The translations under genes and the position numbers were made by a program. Below, in pieces: positions 10,445 to 20,285 of a stretch of 64,000 nt of DNA (positions within the stretch are counted from its first letter, which is position 1; the number at the start of each line of letters is the position of its first letter). The stretch is from Callorhinus ursinus (taxonomy: Eukaryota > Chordata > Mammalia > Carnivora > Otariidae). The stretch covers positions 4,274,462 to 4,338,461 of the forward strand of contig NW_020313168.1 in assembly GCF_003265705.1 (NCBI RefSeq), in the 5' to 3' direction. A model generated the notes under the pieces. That model was not told where the DNA came from. It ran no database searches and worked only from the letters and a program-made list of their open reading frames with translations.

Positions 10445-10623
10445 GGGCGCCTGGGTGGATCCGTCAGTTAAGCCTCCCACTCTTGGTTTCGGCTCAGGTC
10501 GGGACCTCAGGGTCGTGAGGCCGAGCCCCGCGCTGGGCTCCGTGCTGGGCGTGGAGCCTGCTTAGGATATTCTCTCTCTCCCTCTGCCCCTCCCCCCCCA
10601 CCCTCTTTCTCAAGTAAATATAT
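10445..10623 (+). mobile_element. CAN-SINE, plus strand, perfect target-site duplication
   Basis: The head GGGCGCCTGGGTGGATCCGT is followed by body, CT tract and short A-rich tail. Both sides carry the identical 16-base duplication AAAACCAGACCAAAAG (10429-10444 and 10624-10639). A perfect duplication suggests a relatively recent insertion. Confidence 0.95.
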
Positions 10624-10776
10624 AAAACCAGACCAAAAGAAATTTTCTGTTTTCCTTTTTTATATATAAAACTAGAATAAAGAGAAAGCCTTTTCACTGG
10701 GATGGAACTCCGGCCGGGAAACAGGACGGCCTGTGAGGGGACGCCTCCAGCCTCCCTGGGATGCTGTAGTTACAGG

Positions 10777-10798
10777 TGTCTGTCTGTCTGTCTGTCTC
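10777..10798 (+). repeat. (TGTC)5 microsatellite
   Basis: Five perfect TGTC units followed by TC. Confidence 0.95.
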
Positions 10799-11814
10799 AC
10801 TTCCACCCCTCACCAACAATGACACTTAAACACGTGGACTTCGGGTCCCTGCTCTGCTAAAACCCTTTCTCAAAGGAAGAGAATGCCCATTTTGCATGCC
10901 TGTCACGGGACACAAAGAACTTCCCTTGACCAGCTTCTCACACACACAAAAAAAACCCGGGTGCATTCCCCTGCAGGACGGAAGCCTGTTGCCCAGAGTG
11001 CCACCACCCACTCCTTGCACACCCTCACCCCGTGTCGCTGTGACTCCCTTTCTGCAGCGGACCTGCTGGTCCCATCCAACCAGTTCTTCACCTGGGGGGT
11101 CACAGCTCCCACAACAGGTGGCAGCCAGAGGGCACGCCAGCAGCTCCAGGTACCCCTCAGAAGGAGTCTCCTCATTAATCAGAAAATGCACCTGCCCTGG
11201 ACCTTCCCACCCCCTCCCTCCCAGTGTCAGACCTCCGTTGCCCTGAGCCCGTTCTTGGGGCCTCTAACATTTTCCTGCTCTGACCATCATCTCCTGGTGT
11301 CCCTTTGAGAAGTGCCCCTCACGCACCACGGAGGAGGGAACCCGGTCCTTGGAGGGCCTCTCATGCCTGGTTCCTGCCCTACCCCTCCGATGTCTGCGAG
11401 GACCCTCCTCTCCCCTCCCTGGGGCTCCACGCTCTGCTGAACTAGGGCCCCCAAGAAGATGCTGTGTTTGAGGCCAGCTTCCTCCCCGCGACTGTGAAAG
11501 CCCAGAGGACACAGGAAACCCAGAATAGACACCTGGGCAGGGGTGGAGGGTGGAGGGGAGACCGTGGAGAGCCCGCCCACGGAGAAACAGAGCACATGGT
11601 TTGTGGGGGGAGGAAAAGGAGAAGGGAAGGAAAAGGTCCTCCTGGGCCGTTTCCCTCCTGTTTAGAGCTCAGGCTGGAAGAGCATTTTCTGGGGCTGAGC
11701 CTGGGGCTCCAGGAAGGGACTGCCATGCAGGGGCTCCCACCCGGCGCCCGTCCTGCCCCCCTCCCGCACGGGGGAGCCTCAAAGCCAGGCCCTCACCACC
11801 GTCGCCAAAAAGAG
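10799..11814. other. GC-rich unique DNA
   Basis: Overlapping open frames occur on both strands up to about 140 codons, with no recognisable domain. Positions 11120-11136 read GGCAGCCAGAGGGCACG, a fair match to the CTCF core; this is a motif call only. Confidence 0.4.
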
Positions 11815-12085
11815 CATGTGCAAAACGTGATTGTTTGTCACCAAGATGGAGTATATGATGTGAACCATGGCAAACACCATAATGACTAATTTCAAACATT
11901 TATTACAATTCTTGAGAGACTTGAAAGCTGTCCCCGCTCTTGATTTTAATAATTGCAGTCTTGAAGCAGCCGCTTATCAAAGTGACACAAATTGTGTGGT
12001 AAATAGATTATGGCACAGCTGAAATACTGGAAAATGAGATCAGAAATGCTCCTTCTCCCCCATTTAAAACGCCCTGCAATCCTTC
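11815..12085. promoter_or_regulatory. candidate conserved non-coding element
   Basis: A sharp AT-rich island begins with a CAAAACGTGATTG stretch. It contains TTAATAATTGCAGTC, CATTTATTACAATTC and TAGATTATGGCACAGCTG. Non-repetitive sequence of this texture between GC-rich flanks is typical of deeply conserved enhancers. Several homeodomain-type cores are visible; conservation was not tested. Confidence 0.5.
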
Positions 12086-12475
12086 AGAGAGCCATAGCCG
12101 CGCGGCGGCCACAGCGTGCAGGTGGGAGAACTGGCGCCTGGCGAGGCGGCTTTGATCAGCGTCCCCCCCCCCCCCGACCCCCTGCAGCAGGACACCAGCC
12201 CTGGCTTCCTACTCCGGCTCCCTCGGCCCATCCTGACCCAGCAGGGGTGGGAGGGGGGTGTGGGAGGAAGGAGGACCGTGTTGTGTCAGGAGTGGAAGGG
12301 AATGTGGGTTGGGGGGCCGTGGGCACTAACCCCTGCCCCCCAGGGAAGCTTTGATAGAGAATCCTGCCCCCCCATCTTCTCTGTCCCCTTACTAGAGAAT
12401 TCTCACTCCCTTGAGAGGTTGGAGCCTCCCTGCTCCAGCGTCTCGATTCCGAGTCTCTCCTCCCTTCCACAAACT
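12086..12475. other. GC-rich unique DNA
   Basis: It includes a short CpG-dense patch (GCCGCGCGGCGGCC near 12100), too small for a CpG island, and a C-run at about 12165-12175. No gene was seen. Confidence 0.4.
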
Positions 12476-12600
12476 GAGCACCTACTATGTGCCAGGCATG
12501 GTGCTAAGGGTTGGGCATGCAAAGGTGGGCCAGCAGGGCAGATGCCCGCCAAGGGCTTCCGTCCAGAGCAGGAGCCCACATACAGGCCATGCAATGAGGT
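12476..12600 (-). mobile_element. L2 3' end fragment
   Basis: It begins TGAGCACCTACTATGTGCCA at left, followed by GGCATGGTGCTAAGGGTTGG. This is the reverse of the L2 terminus, close to one of the commonest ancient repeat ends in mammals. Confidence 0.65.
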
Positions 12601-13610
12601 GACAGTGTGACCCATGCCTGGCTGTGCCTGCCTGACTATGGGAGGGCCCGGGGATGCTGACCCCCGCCCGGCCATCGCTGACCCAGCATCTCAGGATGTT
12701 TCCTGGCCAGGATGCTTGTACGCTTGGGCCCAGCCCCTGCTCTGCCCAGGATTCCAGGCTCCAGGGCCCAGCTTCCTGTCTCTTCCTCCGAGGACGGAAC
12801 GACCTGGGAAAGCCCCATGCATCCTGAAAGGGCAAGGAAACCCAGGGAGACCCAGGGAGACCCTTTCCCATTTGCCTTAAGCCCCTGAACCAAGTAATGG
12901 TTAAAGGACCCCCAGGGCTCACTCGCCCCAAATTGTTCTCTTCTAAGTGTGTGACATGATTAGAACCAGTCCTGTGGGTTGTCACTTAGTGTGTGGCCCC
13001 TGTGAAAGGCAAACGATTTACCTTTGGGGAGACACAGAAGAGCCCGTGGCCCTGGGTGAGGATGGTGTAGCCCGAATGCTTCTGGGAGCGCCTCGGAAAA
13101 ATCTGCTTTTCAGGAACCTCTGTACCAGAGTCACCAGAGCGGCGCCGTGGTCCAGAACCTCACTGGGGACTAAGCCCCAGTGTAACCAGACACACGCCGT
13201 ACATCACTGCCAATTAATATTCAAGCAGAAAGCTTGGCGCGTCGATTGGCACGTAGTTTGATCTCCCTATAAGAAGGCTCCTTCCTTCCCTGGCCCTGGT
13301 GGGAGGGAGGTCGCCCCTCTGCAGCAGCCACACCTGCAGAGGCCCATCGGCTGTGGGCCACTTGGAACGTACTAGTTGGTGATGCTTCTGTGGTTGATCA
13401 ACAGTCACTCGGCCTCCTTTGAGCTGCAGCTTCTCCTGGGTCTGGGGGAGGCAAGGGGGTGGCCACCAACCACCTCCTGATTCTCCTTCCTCCCCAAGCA
13501 GCCGGCCGGGGACCGCAGGGACTCCCGCTCGCGCTGTGTTTACTGGCGGAGACTGCAGCGGTGGGTTGGGGGGGCGTCACCAGAATGAGCTCAGGCTCTG
13601 ACAGCTCTGA
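12601..13610. other. unique DNA, no gene seen
   Basis: GC-rich. Minus-strand open frames (for example 12485-12985) overlap plus-strand frames and show no known fold. A CAGC-rich, CpG-containing patch lies near 13500-13560. Confidence 0.4.
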
Positions 13611-13805
13611 GAGCCATTCTTATCTGTTCCATTTTAAAAAATAGCCATTGAATTACGAAATTCAAGAGTTTATATATATAAGCCCAAGTTAATAGATATT
13701 ACATTTTATTATTTATTAAATATTAATAACTCATTAGGATTTTCAAATTAAATATCAAACCTCTAACAAATTGAATTTAAATTCTTAAGTCTATTATTAG
13801 TGGAA
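13611..13805. promoter_or_regulatory. AT-rich candidate conserved element
   Basis: Strongly AT-rich: repeated ATTTATTAAATATTAATAA-like sequence, TTGAATTACGAAATTC and TCAAATTAAATATC. It shows neither L1 features nor a simple repeat unit. It could be an enhancer or a matrix-attachment-like segment. Confidence 0.4.
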
Positions 13806-13881
13806 AGAGATTGCTGGGATGGGGTGGGAGGAAATATATTCCAGAAACTATTTTTTTAGCCAAAAGTGCAAGGGTCTTCTT

Positions 13882-14065
13882 CTTTTTTTTTTTTTTAAAT
13901 TTTATTTATTTATTTGACAGAGAGAGACAAGCGGGGGAGTGGGAGAGGGAGAAGCGGGCTTCCTGCCCAGCAGCGAGCCGGATGTGGGACTCGATCCCAC
14001 GACCCTGGGATCGTGACCTGAGCCGAAGGCAGACGCTTAATGACTGAGCCACCCAGGCGCCCAGG
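13882..14065 (-). mobile_element. CAN-SINE, minus strand
   Basis: A reversed full-length SINE with perfect 14-base target-site duplications GCAAGGGTCTTCTT at 13868-13881 and 14066-14079. It begins with a long T-run. The perfect duplication suggests a young copy. Confidence 0.95.
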
Positions 14066-14196
14066 GCAAGGGTCTTCTTATCGCAATTTTATGGCTGGGG
14101 AGAGGAAGACCCGCGGAAGTTAAAGCACTTGACCTTAAACACACAGTGGATTCATCTGTGAGGCAGGATTCAAACCCGCATCCAATTACGTCCTGG

Positions 14197-14410
14197 GGCG
14201 CCTGGGTGGCTCAGTCGGTTAAGCGTCTGCCTTGGGCTCAGGCCATGATCCTGGAGTCCCGGGATCAAGTCCCGCGTCGGGCTCCCTGCTCGGCGGGGAG
14301 TCTGCTTCTCCCTCTGACCCTCTTCCCTCTCGTGCTCTCTGTCTCTCACTCTCTCTCTCTCTCAAATAAATAAATAAAATCTTAAAAAATAAAAAATAAA
14401 TTTAAAAAAA
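14197..14410 (+). mobile_element. CAN-SINE, plus strand
   Basis: A full-length copy with an (AAATA)n tail and a long A-rich end. Target-site duplications TCCAATTACGTCCTGG and TCCAATTATGTCCTGG (14181 and 14411) differ by one base. It forms an inverted pair with the minus-strand copy about 130 bases upstream. Confidence 0.94.
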
Positions 14411-14527
14411 TCCAATTATGTCCTGGATCCGGTCCTTGCTTAGAATATACACCTGCTTTACTCGGATATGAGAGCAGGACTTGTCTGGTTAGAGGAGGGG
14501 AAGGATGGATGCAAAATACTCTAATTT

Positions 14528-14640
14528 GATCTCAGGTTTCTGGGATCGAGTCCCGCATCGGGCTCCCTGCTCAGTGGGGAGTCTCCTTCTCCCTCTGCCC
14601 CTCCCCCCTCACAAAAATAGATAAATAAGATCTTTTAAAA
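14528..14640 (+). mobile_element. 5'-truncated CAN-SINE
   Basis: Only the 3' part is present, from GGGATCGAGTCCCGCATCGG to the A-rich tail; the tRNA-like head is missing. Flanks ATACTCTAATTT and ATACGCTAATTT look like target-site duplications, so truncation probably occurred at insertion. Confidence 0.8.
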
Positions 14641-14865
14641 ATACGCTAATTTTGTTGGAAGGCCGAATGTGGGGATGGAGTGTGTGCTTAGGAAGGGCAG
14701 GTCCAGGTGGGGGTGTCTCGGGAGGGGGGCTGACTGGGCCAGGAGGGCATGGGGGGGCGGGGGGAGAGAGGCACCCACCGCACTCCCTGGGAGGCTGGGT
14801 CCTGCCCCAAAGCCCAGTCCTCCCAAGCCTGTGGTGGGTGCATTGGTGTCCTTGAGGTGTCCTCA

Positions 14866-15255
14866 TGCCAATCCCCAGAACCTGTGAGTGTGGCCTTATT
14901 TGGGAAAAAGGTCTTTGCAGATGTAGTCAAGTTACAGACCTCAGATGAGATCATGTTGGATTATGTGGGTGAGTCCTAAATCCAATGGCCAGCGTCCTAA
15001 TATGAAACAGAAGAGGGAAACATAGCGAAGAAATGAAACCATGTGAGGACTTAGAGGGGGGCAGAGACAGGGGGAGACGGCCACGAGGCCCTGGAAGGCC
15101 CATGGCCCCTGGAACTGGGAGAGAGAACAGCAGCTCCCCTGGAGCCCCGGGAGGGAGCGTGGCTCCAGACACCCCCATCTCGGACTAGCGTCCCCCAGAG
15201 CTCTGAGAGAACCCATTTCTGTTGTTTTCAGGCCCCCAGGTTGTGGGGATTTGTT
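14866..15255 (+). mobile_element. ERVL/MaLR-class solo LTR
   Basis: GAACCTGTGAGTGTGGCCTT, then AAAAAGGTCTTTGCAGATGT, an AAACCATGTGAGGAC block, and the end TTTCTGTTGTTTTCAGGCCC follow the order of an MLT-type LTR. No internal retroviral sequence adjoins. Edges are approximate and the subfamily is unassigned. Confidence 0.65.
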
Positions 15256-15480
15256 TCAACAGCCCCGGGAAGCTTCCCTAGTGTGGGAGGAGCTCGCCCG
15301 TCCGCTCTCTGCTCCAGCCGTCTGCAACACCCGGGCACCCCAACTCGGTGGGGCAGAGGTGGTGGGAGTGCAGCGAGGGGCTCCGCTTTCTAGCCCCGGG
15401 CTCAGGCTTGGGGGGATGAACGGTCCAGTGACAGTGGGGAAAAATACAGATAAACAGGCTCGGATATTTTAGAAGTCTAT

Positions 15481-15507
15481 TTTTTTTAAGATTTTATTTA
15501 TTTATTC

Positions 15508-15539
<32 letters not shown>

Positions 15540-15660
15540 CAGAGGGAGAAGCAGGCTCCCCTCTGAGCGGGGAGCCCCATGCAGGACTCGATCCCAGGAC
15601 CCCGGGATCATGACCTGAGCGGAAGGCAGACGCTTAACCATCGGAGCCACCCAGGCGCCC
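15481..15660 (-). mobile_element. CAN-SINE, minus strand
   Basis: Full-length reversed SINE with a pure GA run (about 15511-15538) from its CT tract. Imperfect target-site copies TATTTTAGAAGTCTA and TATTTCATAAGTCTA flank it. Confidence 0.93.
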
Positions 15661-15830
15661 TATTTCATAAGTCTAAATATGAAATTAAAACTTACAAAAA
15701 CTTAGGTTGTCATAGTCTAATTATAAGATGATTCCTTGCTTTACAAGCAGCTTCTGCTAAATGGAAAAACCCTTTGTCCATTTCAAGTACCAGCTGATTC
15801 GTATCTATTGTTCCTGATGCAGCCTTCACC
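15661..15830. promoter_or_regulatory. weak candidate conserved element
   Basis: AT-leaning, non-repetitive sequence with GTCTAATTATAAGATG and TCTATTGTTCCTGATG. Motifs are suggestive only. Confidence 0.3.
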
Positions 15831-16913
15831 ATTCTGGGAGGGACCCCCTAGTTGTGTTTCTCCCCCCGGGTCCCCTTGGCTGAACAGCTAGACCCCCGCC
15901 CCTAGTTCAAGGCCGCATCTCCCCTCTGCCCTGCTCCTCCTCCCAATGTCCTGGTCCCAGCCGCCTCCCAGGCTGCCCTCCCATTCTGGTCCTACCCTGG
16001 GGGTGCCACTTACACGCTCAAAACCCTCAGCTTCCCCACTGCCTACCGCGCCCAGCACAGACCTAGCTGCCGGAAGGGTAGGGTCACCCGCATTTGGCGC
16101 AAGCAACCTTCAGGTCTTTCTTCCGGCCACCCCCGCGTAGATGCTGAGCTCCAGCACAGAGGGAGCAGGATGCCCCCCACTGTCTCCTTGTTGCTCCCCC
16201 TCCAGACTGTGCTCCTACTGTCCCCCTCCCCCCTTCACCTTCTAAAGGCCACAGCCCGGCTGTCCTTCGAGGTCGTCTCCGGTGTGACCCCTTCCGGAGA
16301 GCCTTTTCAGTTCCCCTCCCCATCTCCTTGGACCCTCATCCTGCTTTTGTGGCCCTCCACTGCTCACACCCACCACCGCCGTCCAGCTTGTTTGGGCACA
16401 GGCAGCCCCGTGGCAGAGCATGGGCTTGAGGGTCGGAAGACCCCAGTGCCCACACAGTGCTACATTACCTGCTGCTAGGGCCCCCTTAAGCCACGTGCCT
16501 CCTTTGGCCGCGGTCATCAGCCTAGACTGAGGGCAGCCCAAACCAGCAGTGTCCAGCCTCCATTTGGCCGTAGACTCCGATTTCCAAATAAAACCCTGTG
16601 GGACAGAGGACCGCTGTCTTATGGCCCAGCGTGCCCCCCTTCCCTGGCTCCGTCCCACTCCGCCCTGCCCAGCCACAGAGAGCGTGCTGTCTCAGCCTCC
16701 CTACCACCCAGGACATTTCAGCCCCCCCCGCCCCAACCTGGTTCCTGGCCCCCCAGGGACAGAATCACAAGAGGAAGAGAGAGATCCAAGACCACAGACA
16801 TAGGAGGGAAGGAAGTGGGTTCTTGTTTGTCGCATCAGTTCCTGGGCTTTTATCTGTTCTTGAAGCATCCAAGAAGCTGGTGAGGTAATAGAAAAGTCCC
16901 AAAGAAGCTAGGA
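15831..16913. other. GC-rich unique DNA
   Basis: C-rich on the plus strand. Overlapping open frames on both strands are Pro/Ser-rich and unrecognised. No repeat family was identified. Confidence 0.4.
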
Positions 16914-17008
16914 TAGACAGGCAGACAGACAGACACACAGAGAGAAGGGAAGAGAGAGAAGGGGAAAAGAAGAGAGAGGGAGACAGAGAGGGGGAAGGAA
17001 GGAGGGAA
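16914..17008 (+). repeat. (AGAC)n/(GA)n purine-rich repeat
   Basis: A short run of AGAC units grades into degenerate GAGA/GGGA sequence up to the next LTR. Confidence 0.8.
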
Positions 17009-17044
17009 CTGACCCCTGCCCAGATAGCTGACAGAGAGGGGTGG

Positions 17045-17394
17045 GTGTATCAGCCAAGACTCTTCAGAGAGAGGTTTGTTTTAGGAAATTGGCTCAAGTA
17101 GTTGTGGGGCTGGTGAGCCTGACATCTGTAGGGCAGGCCTGGTGGGACTCGGGCAGGAGTTGCTGCCTCAGTCTGGAGAATTCCTTCTTTCCAGAAAACC
17201 GCAGTTTGGGCTCCGAAGGCCTTTGACTGATTAGGCGAGGCTCACCGCCACCTTGGTGGGAGGTGTCGTTTTCTCAGTCATCTGGTTGTGCATGGCAACT
17301 GCATCTACCCAATACCTTCACAGCAGCACCTAGATTAATGTTCGATTAAATAACTGGGTACTACTCCCTGGCCAAGTGGACACACAAGATGAAA
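17045..17394 (-). mobile_element. ERVL-class LTR, minus strand
   Basis: It begins TGTATCAGCCAAGACTCTTC, then AGGAAATTGGCTCAAGTAG, and ends with CTGGCCAAGTGGACACACAA. This is the mirror order of the LTR at 60884-61400 and fits the same old ERVL-related LTR group. Only the LTR is present. Confidence 0.65.
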
Positions 17395-18934
17395 CGTTGC
17401 ATCAGGGACCTGGGGGGTGCGGTGTACCAGGGGACCGGAGAGAGAGGAAGGAGGTTCTGGAAATCCTTGCTGGAGGTTAGGGAAAAGATTCTTTTAATCC
17501 CTCGTGACTGTCAGATGCACGTCTGTGGCTATCCAGCACGTGGCTCAGGGACCTGCCCTGCTGGTAACAGGGCGGGGTGGGCAGACCAGTTTTGCCACAC
17601 CCTCAACCCCCTCGTCTCAAGGGTGGTCTTCCAGGTGGACCAGCTCATGCCTGGACAAAGCAGGAGAGCCAGAGGGAAAAGCCCCAAGTCCCTTGCACCC
17701 TGCTCTAGCAGGTGACAAGCATGAGTCTGCAGAGGACTAACCACGGGACTCAGGCTGGAGCTCAGTTCTGCACAGATTGCGGGTCAGGGTAGGAAGGAGC
17801 ACTCCAGGCTCCCCACTCCCACCCCCCTACCCCTCCAGGGCTGTAGGTCCAGGTGTGGGCAGAGGTGAAGCCAGTCCTACTGGCCTTCCCTTAGCTCAGC
17901 GGGGAGCCCCCGCTCCGTCATTTGGGCCCCAATAGGCATTTACAAGCTCAAAGGCAGAGCCCCAGCCTCTCCCCACCACCCTCCACCTGAAATAAAAGCC
18001 TAACGACACTGTAGTCCTTGCTTCGAACGTCTTCCTGGCACTTTCCCCTGGGAAGTAACTCTCAGGACGGCGTCCAGATCAGCAATCATCCCTGACCCCT
18101 TCCCTCCCCTTGCTGGTCCCAGTTCCCCTCCTTGCTATTTGATCGCCACCCAGGGCTGCGTTTGGGGCCAGGCAGGGCAGAGCCTGGAAAGACTCTGGCA
18201 TTAAAGACAGAGATGCTCACATTGGCTCATCACCATGGCAACCTGCTGGCTGAGTAGGAAGGCAGAGGGGCCAGGGCTGGGGGTCTGTGTTCTCCGCACT
18301 GTGGGGGTGGGTGGCTGATGATGATACCTGGGAACTTCTCCTTGGGGGGCCCAGAGGAGGGGCTGCCTTGCCAGTCTGGCTCAGCATGGGTCTGGTCCCA
18401 CCCCCAGGCACGATATGAATTGCATGACCTCTCGAGGTTGGGCTCAACCAACGTGACCTGAGTCCCCCCAGGAGTAGAAGGGGTTCCTGTGCCAGGCTCT
18501 GGGAGAGCCCCAACCCCCCAGGAGGCAAAAGGGGTGCAGAGAGCCCAGAGACAGGCTGCCTTATCCTTTAGGGCACTTCCCGCCACTCCTTCTGCCTCCT
18601 GCAGCCCAGCCACACACCTGCACCTCCTCACCGGGGTGCTGCTGCCTGGCCTGTCAGATTGGCCCCTGCTCTGGGTGGCAGGGCGGGCAACCCAGTCATT
18701 TCCAGACAATAGCTCCCTCTGCACTTCCACACCCCCATTTCTGCTCTCTTGGCCCCAATTCCTGCCGGTGCTCGCAAGAGCATGGGTTCCTGGGACTTGC
18801 AACTGGGGGCCTGGGCGCTGGGCAGAAACAATTAGAGAGGACAGGGAGGAACAGGAGGAGGTGAGCAGTGGGCCTGGGGCATCCTCCAGATGGAGCCAGG
18901 CAGCATGCTCATCCACCATGTTCCAGAACACCCC
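17395..18934. other. GC-rich unique DNA
   Basis: It contains two opposing open frames of more than 200 codons (18230-18946 minus and 18489-19154 plus) that overlap each other. The second runs into L2 sequence, which argues against real exons. No repeat was named. Confidence 0.45.
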
Positions 18935-19200
18935 GGGCCCTTCCATGGCTCAGGGTAAAGACCAGATTCCAGAACATGGCTCAGGAGTCCTCTTCCTGAT
19001 CTGGCCCTGTCTGCCATGCAACCCCCACCTGCCTTATTTCTGGAATGTTCTAACCACAGTGAAACAGCTTCCTGTTGTCCAGGCTCTAGGCCTTTGTATA
19101 AGCTGCTTGCTCACTCTGCCCAGAACACTTTCCCCTCCCCTCCTCCAGGTCTGAGTTTAGAGCTCACTTCTGAGAAGCCCCCAGGCTTTGTGAGAGAGCA
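18935..19200 (+). mobile_element. L2 LINE fragment
   Basis: ATGGCTCAGGGTAAAGACCA, then CTTCCTGATCTGGCCCTGTC, then TAGGCCTTTGTATAAGCTG and CAGAACACTTTCCCCTCCC follow the L2 3' consensus order. It is old and diverged. Confidence 0.72.
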
Positions 19201-19304
19201 TCGGGGGGGGGGGGCCCTCCCTGCCCCATTCTGCTCCCCCCCTTTCTTTACGCAGGCATCACCCCCAAATGTCACCACATCCCTCCACTTGCACTCATGG
19301 GCAG

Positions 19305-19445
19305 CATGTGGTTTCAGAAAGAGTAAGACTTTGACAACACGTGGGTTGTGTATGGAACCCTGGCCTCACCATCAACAGCTATGTGGCTACAGTAGTGGCC
19401 TTGCCCCTGGGAGGGGTCTCAGTTCCCACATCTGTAAATGGGTGT
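19305..19445 (+). mobile_element. MIR SINE fragment
   Basis: AGCTATGTGGCTACAG, TCAGTTCCCACATCTGTAA and ATGGGTGTGAG give the MIR core in order. It lies next to L2 sequence. Confidence 0.65.
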
Positions 19446-19494
19446 GAGCCCCCAGCCTGGCCCCCGGCAGCCATCCACATGCAGCCTTTGTTAC

Positions 19495-19655
19495 AATGCT
19501 CAGCCAGCTGCCTTTGGACGATGTTTTATTTGTTTTTCTCCCCCAGGGTAGGGAGTTTTTGTTGACAGGGACTGTATTTTATCGTGTCTCTTGCAAAAGA
19601 GAGACTCGATAACTATTTGGGGATGGTGGATGACAACCCAGCCTCCAGCCAGCTA
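19495..19655 (+). mobile_element. probable L2 3' fragment
   Basis: TTTATTTGTTTTTCTCCCCC followed by GACAGGGACTGTATTTT resembles the L2 3' end. It may be the distal half of the L2 that starts at 18935, separated by the MIR. Confidence 0.45.
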
Positions 19656-20198
19656 ACAGGAATGAGATAAACATGACCCACAGAGATGAGGGGATTTATA
19701 AGGTCACAAGCAATTACAGATGGTGAGGAGATAGAGTCCTTCTTGGAGTCCAAGCTCAGGACTTAAGTCTCAGTTAAAAAATATCTCGATTCGGAAGAAC
19801 TGCCCAGCCACCCAAATCCAGCCTGCTCCTTGCCCAGCTCACAGCTCTGCTGACAAGTCCCCGAATGTGTGCAGCTTCCCCTGGGTCTGCCCAAGCCCCG
19901 CTTAGCATTCTACCCAAGGAGGGAGGCTCTGGCTTCTCCAGCCCCCTCCCTCAGGTGGGCTGCCTCTGATTCCAGGAGCAGCAAGGCTGCCCATCTCTCC
20001 TGCCTGCAAAACATTCCCATCTGACATAACTAGGTCTCACCTTCCACCTCGAATGCTGGTGGGAAGTGGTCTCTCTTCAGAGACAGGCCCCCACTTCATA
20101 GTTTGCTCAGTTCCTAGGACAGAGTGCTCAGCCCCTGACTGGATGCTGGCAAGGCAAGGTGTGGGCAAGTACGCCCAGAGCAAGTCACCACCTACACT
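19656..20198. other. unique DNA, no gene seen
   Basis: Mixed composition. No repeat or exon was recognised. Confidence 0.4.
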
Positions 20199-20285
20199 GA
20201 GGTGAATGGAAGTCCTCAAAAGACATGCCCTCCAGGAACCTATGAATGGGACTTTGTTTGGGAAAAGGGTCTTTGCAGATTACAT
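20199..20285 (+). mobile_element. LTR 5' fragment (ERVL/MaLR class)
   Basis: GAACCTATGAATGGGACTTT then GGGAAAAGGGTCTTTGCAGA matches the conserved early part of the LTRs at 14866 and 34325. The remainder is lost where L1 sequence begins. Confidence 0.55.

Noticed and set aside
14197..14270. tRNA-like sequence in SINE heads
   Set aside because: The heads derive from tRNA-Lys but belong to retrotransposed SINEs; no copy stands alone with a proper tRNA 3' end.
18230..18946. 238-codon minus-strand frame opposed by a 221-codon plus-strand frame
   Set aside because: Two long frames on opposite strands over the same bases indicate stop-poor GC-rich DNA, and the plus frame enters L2 sequence.
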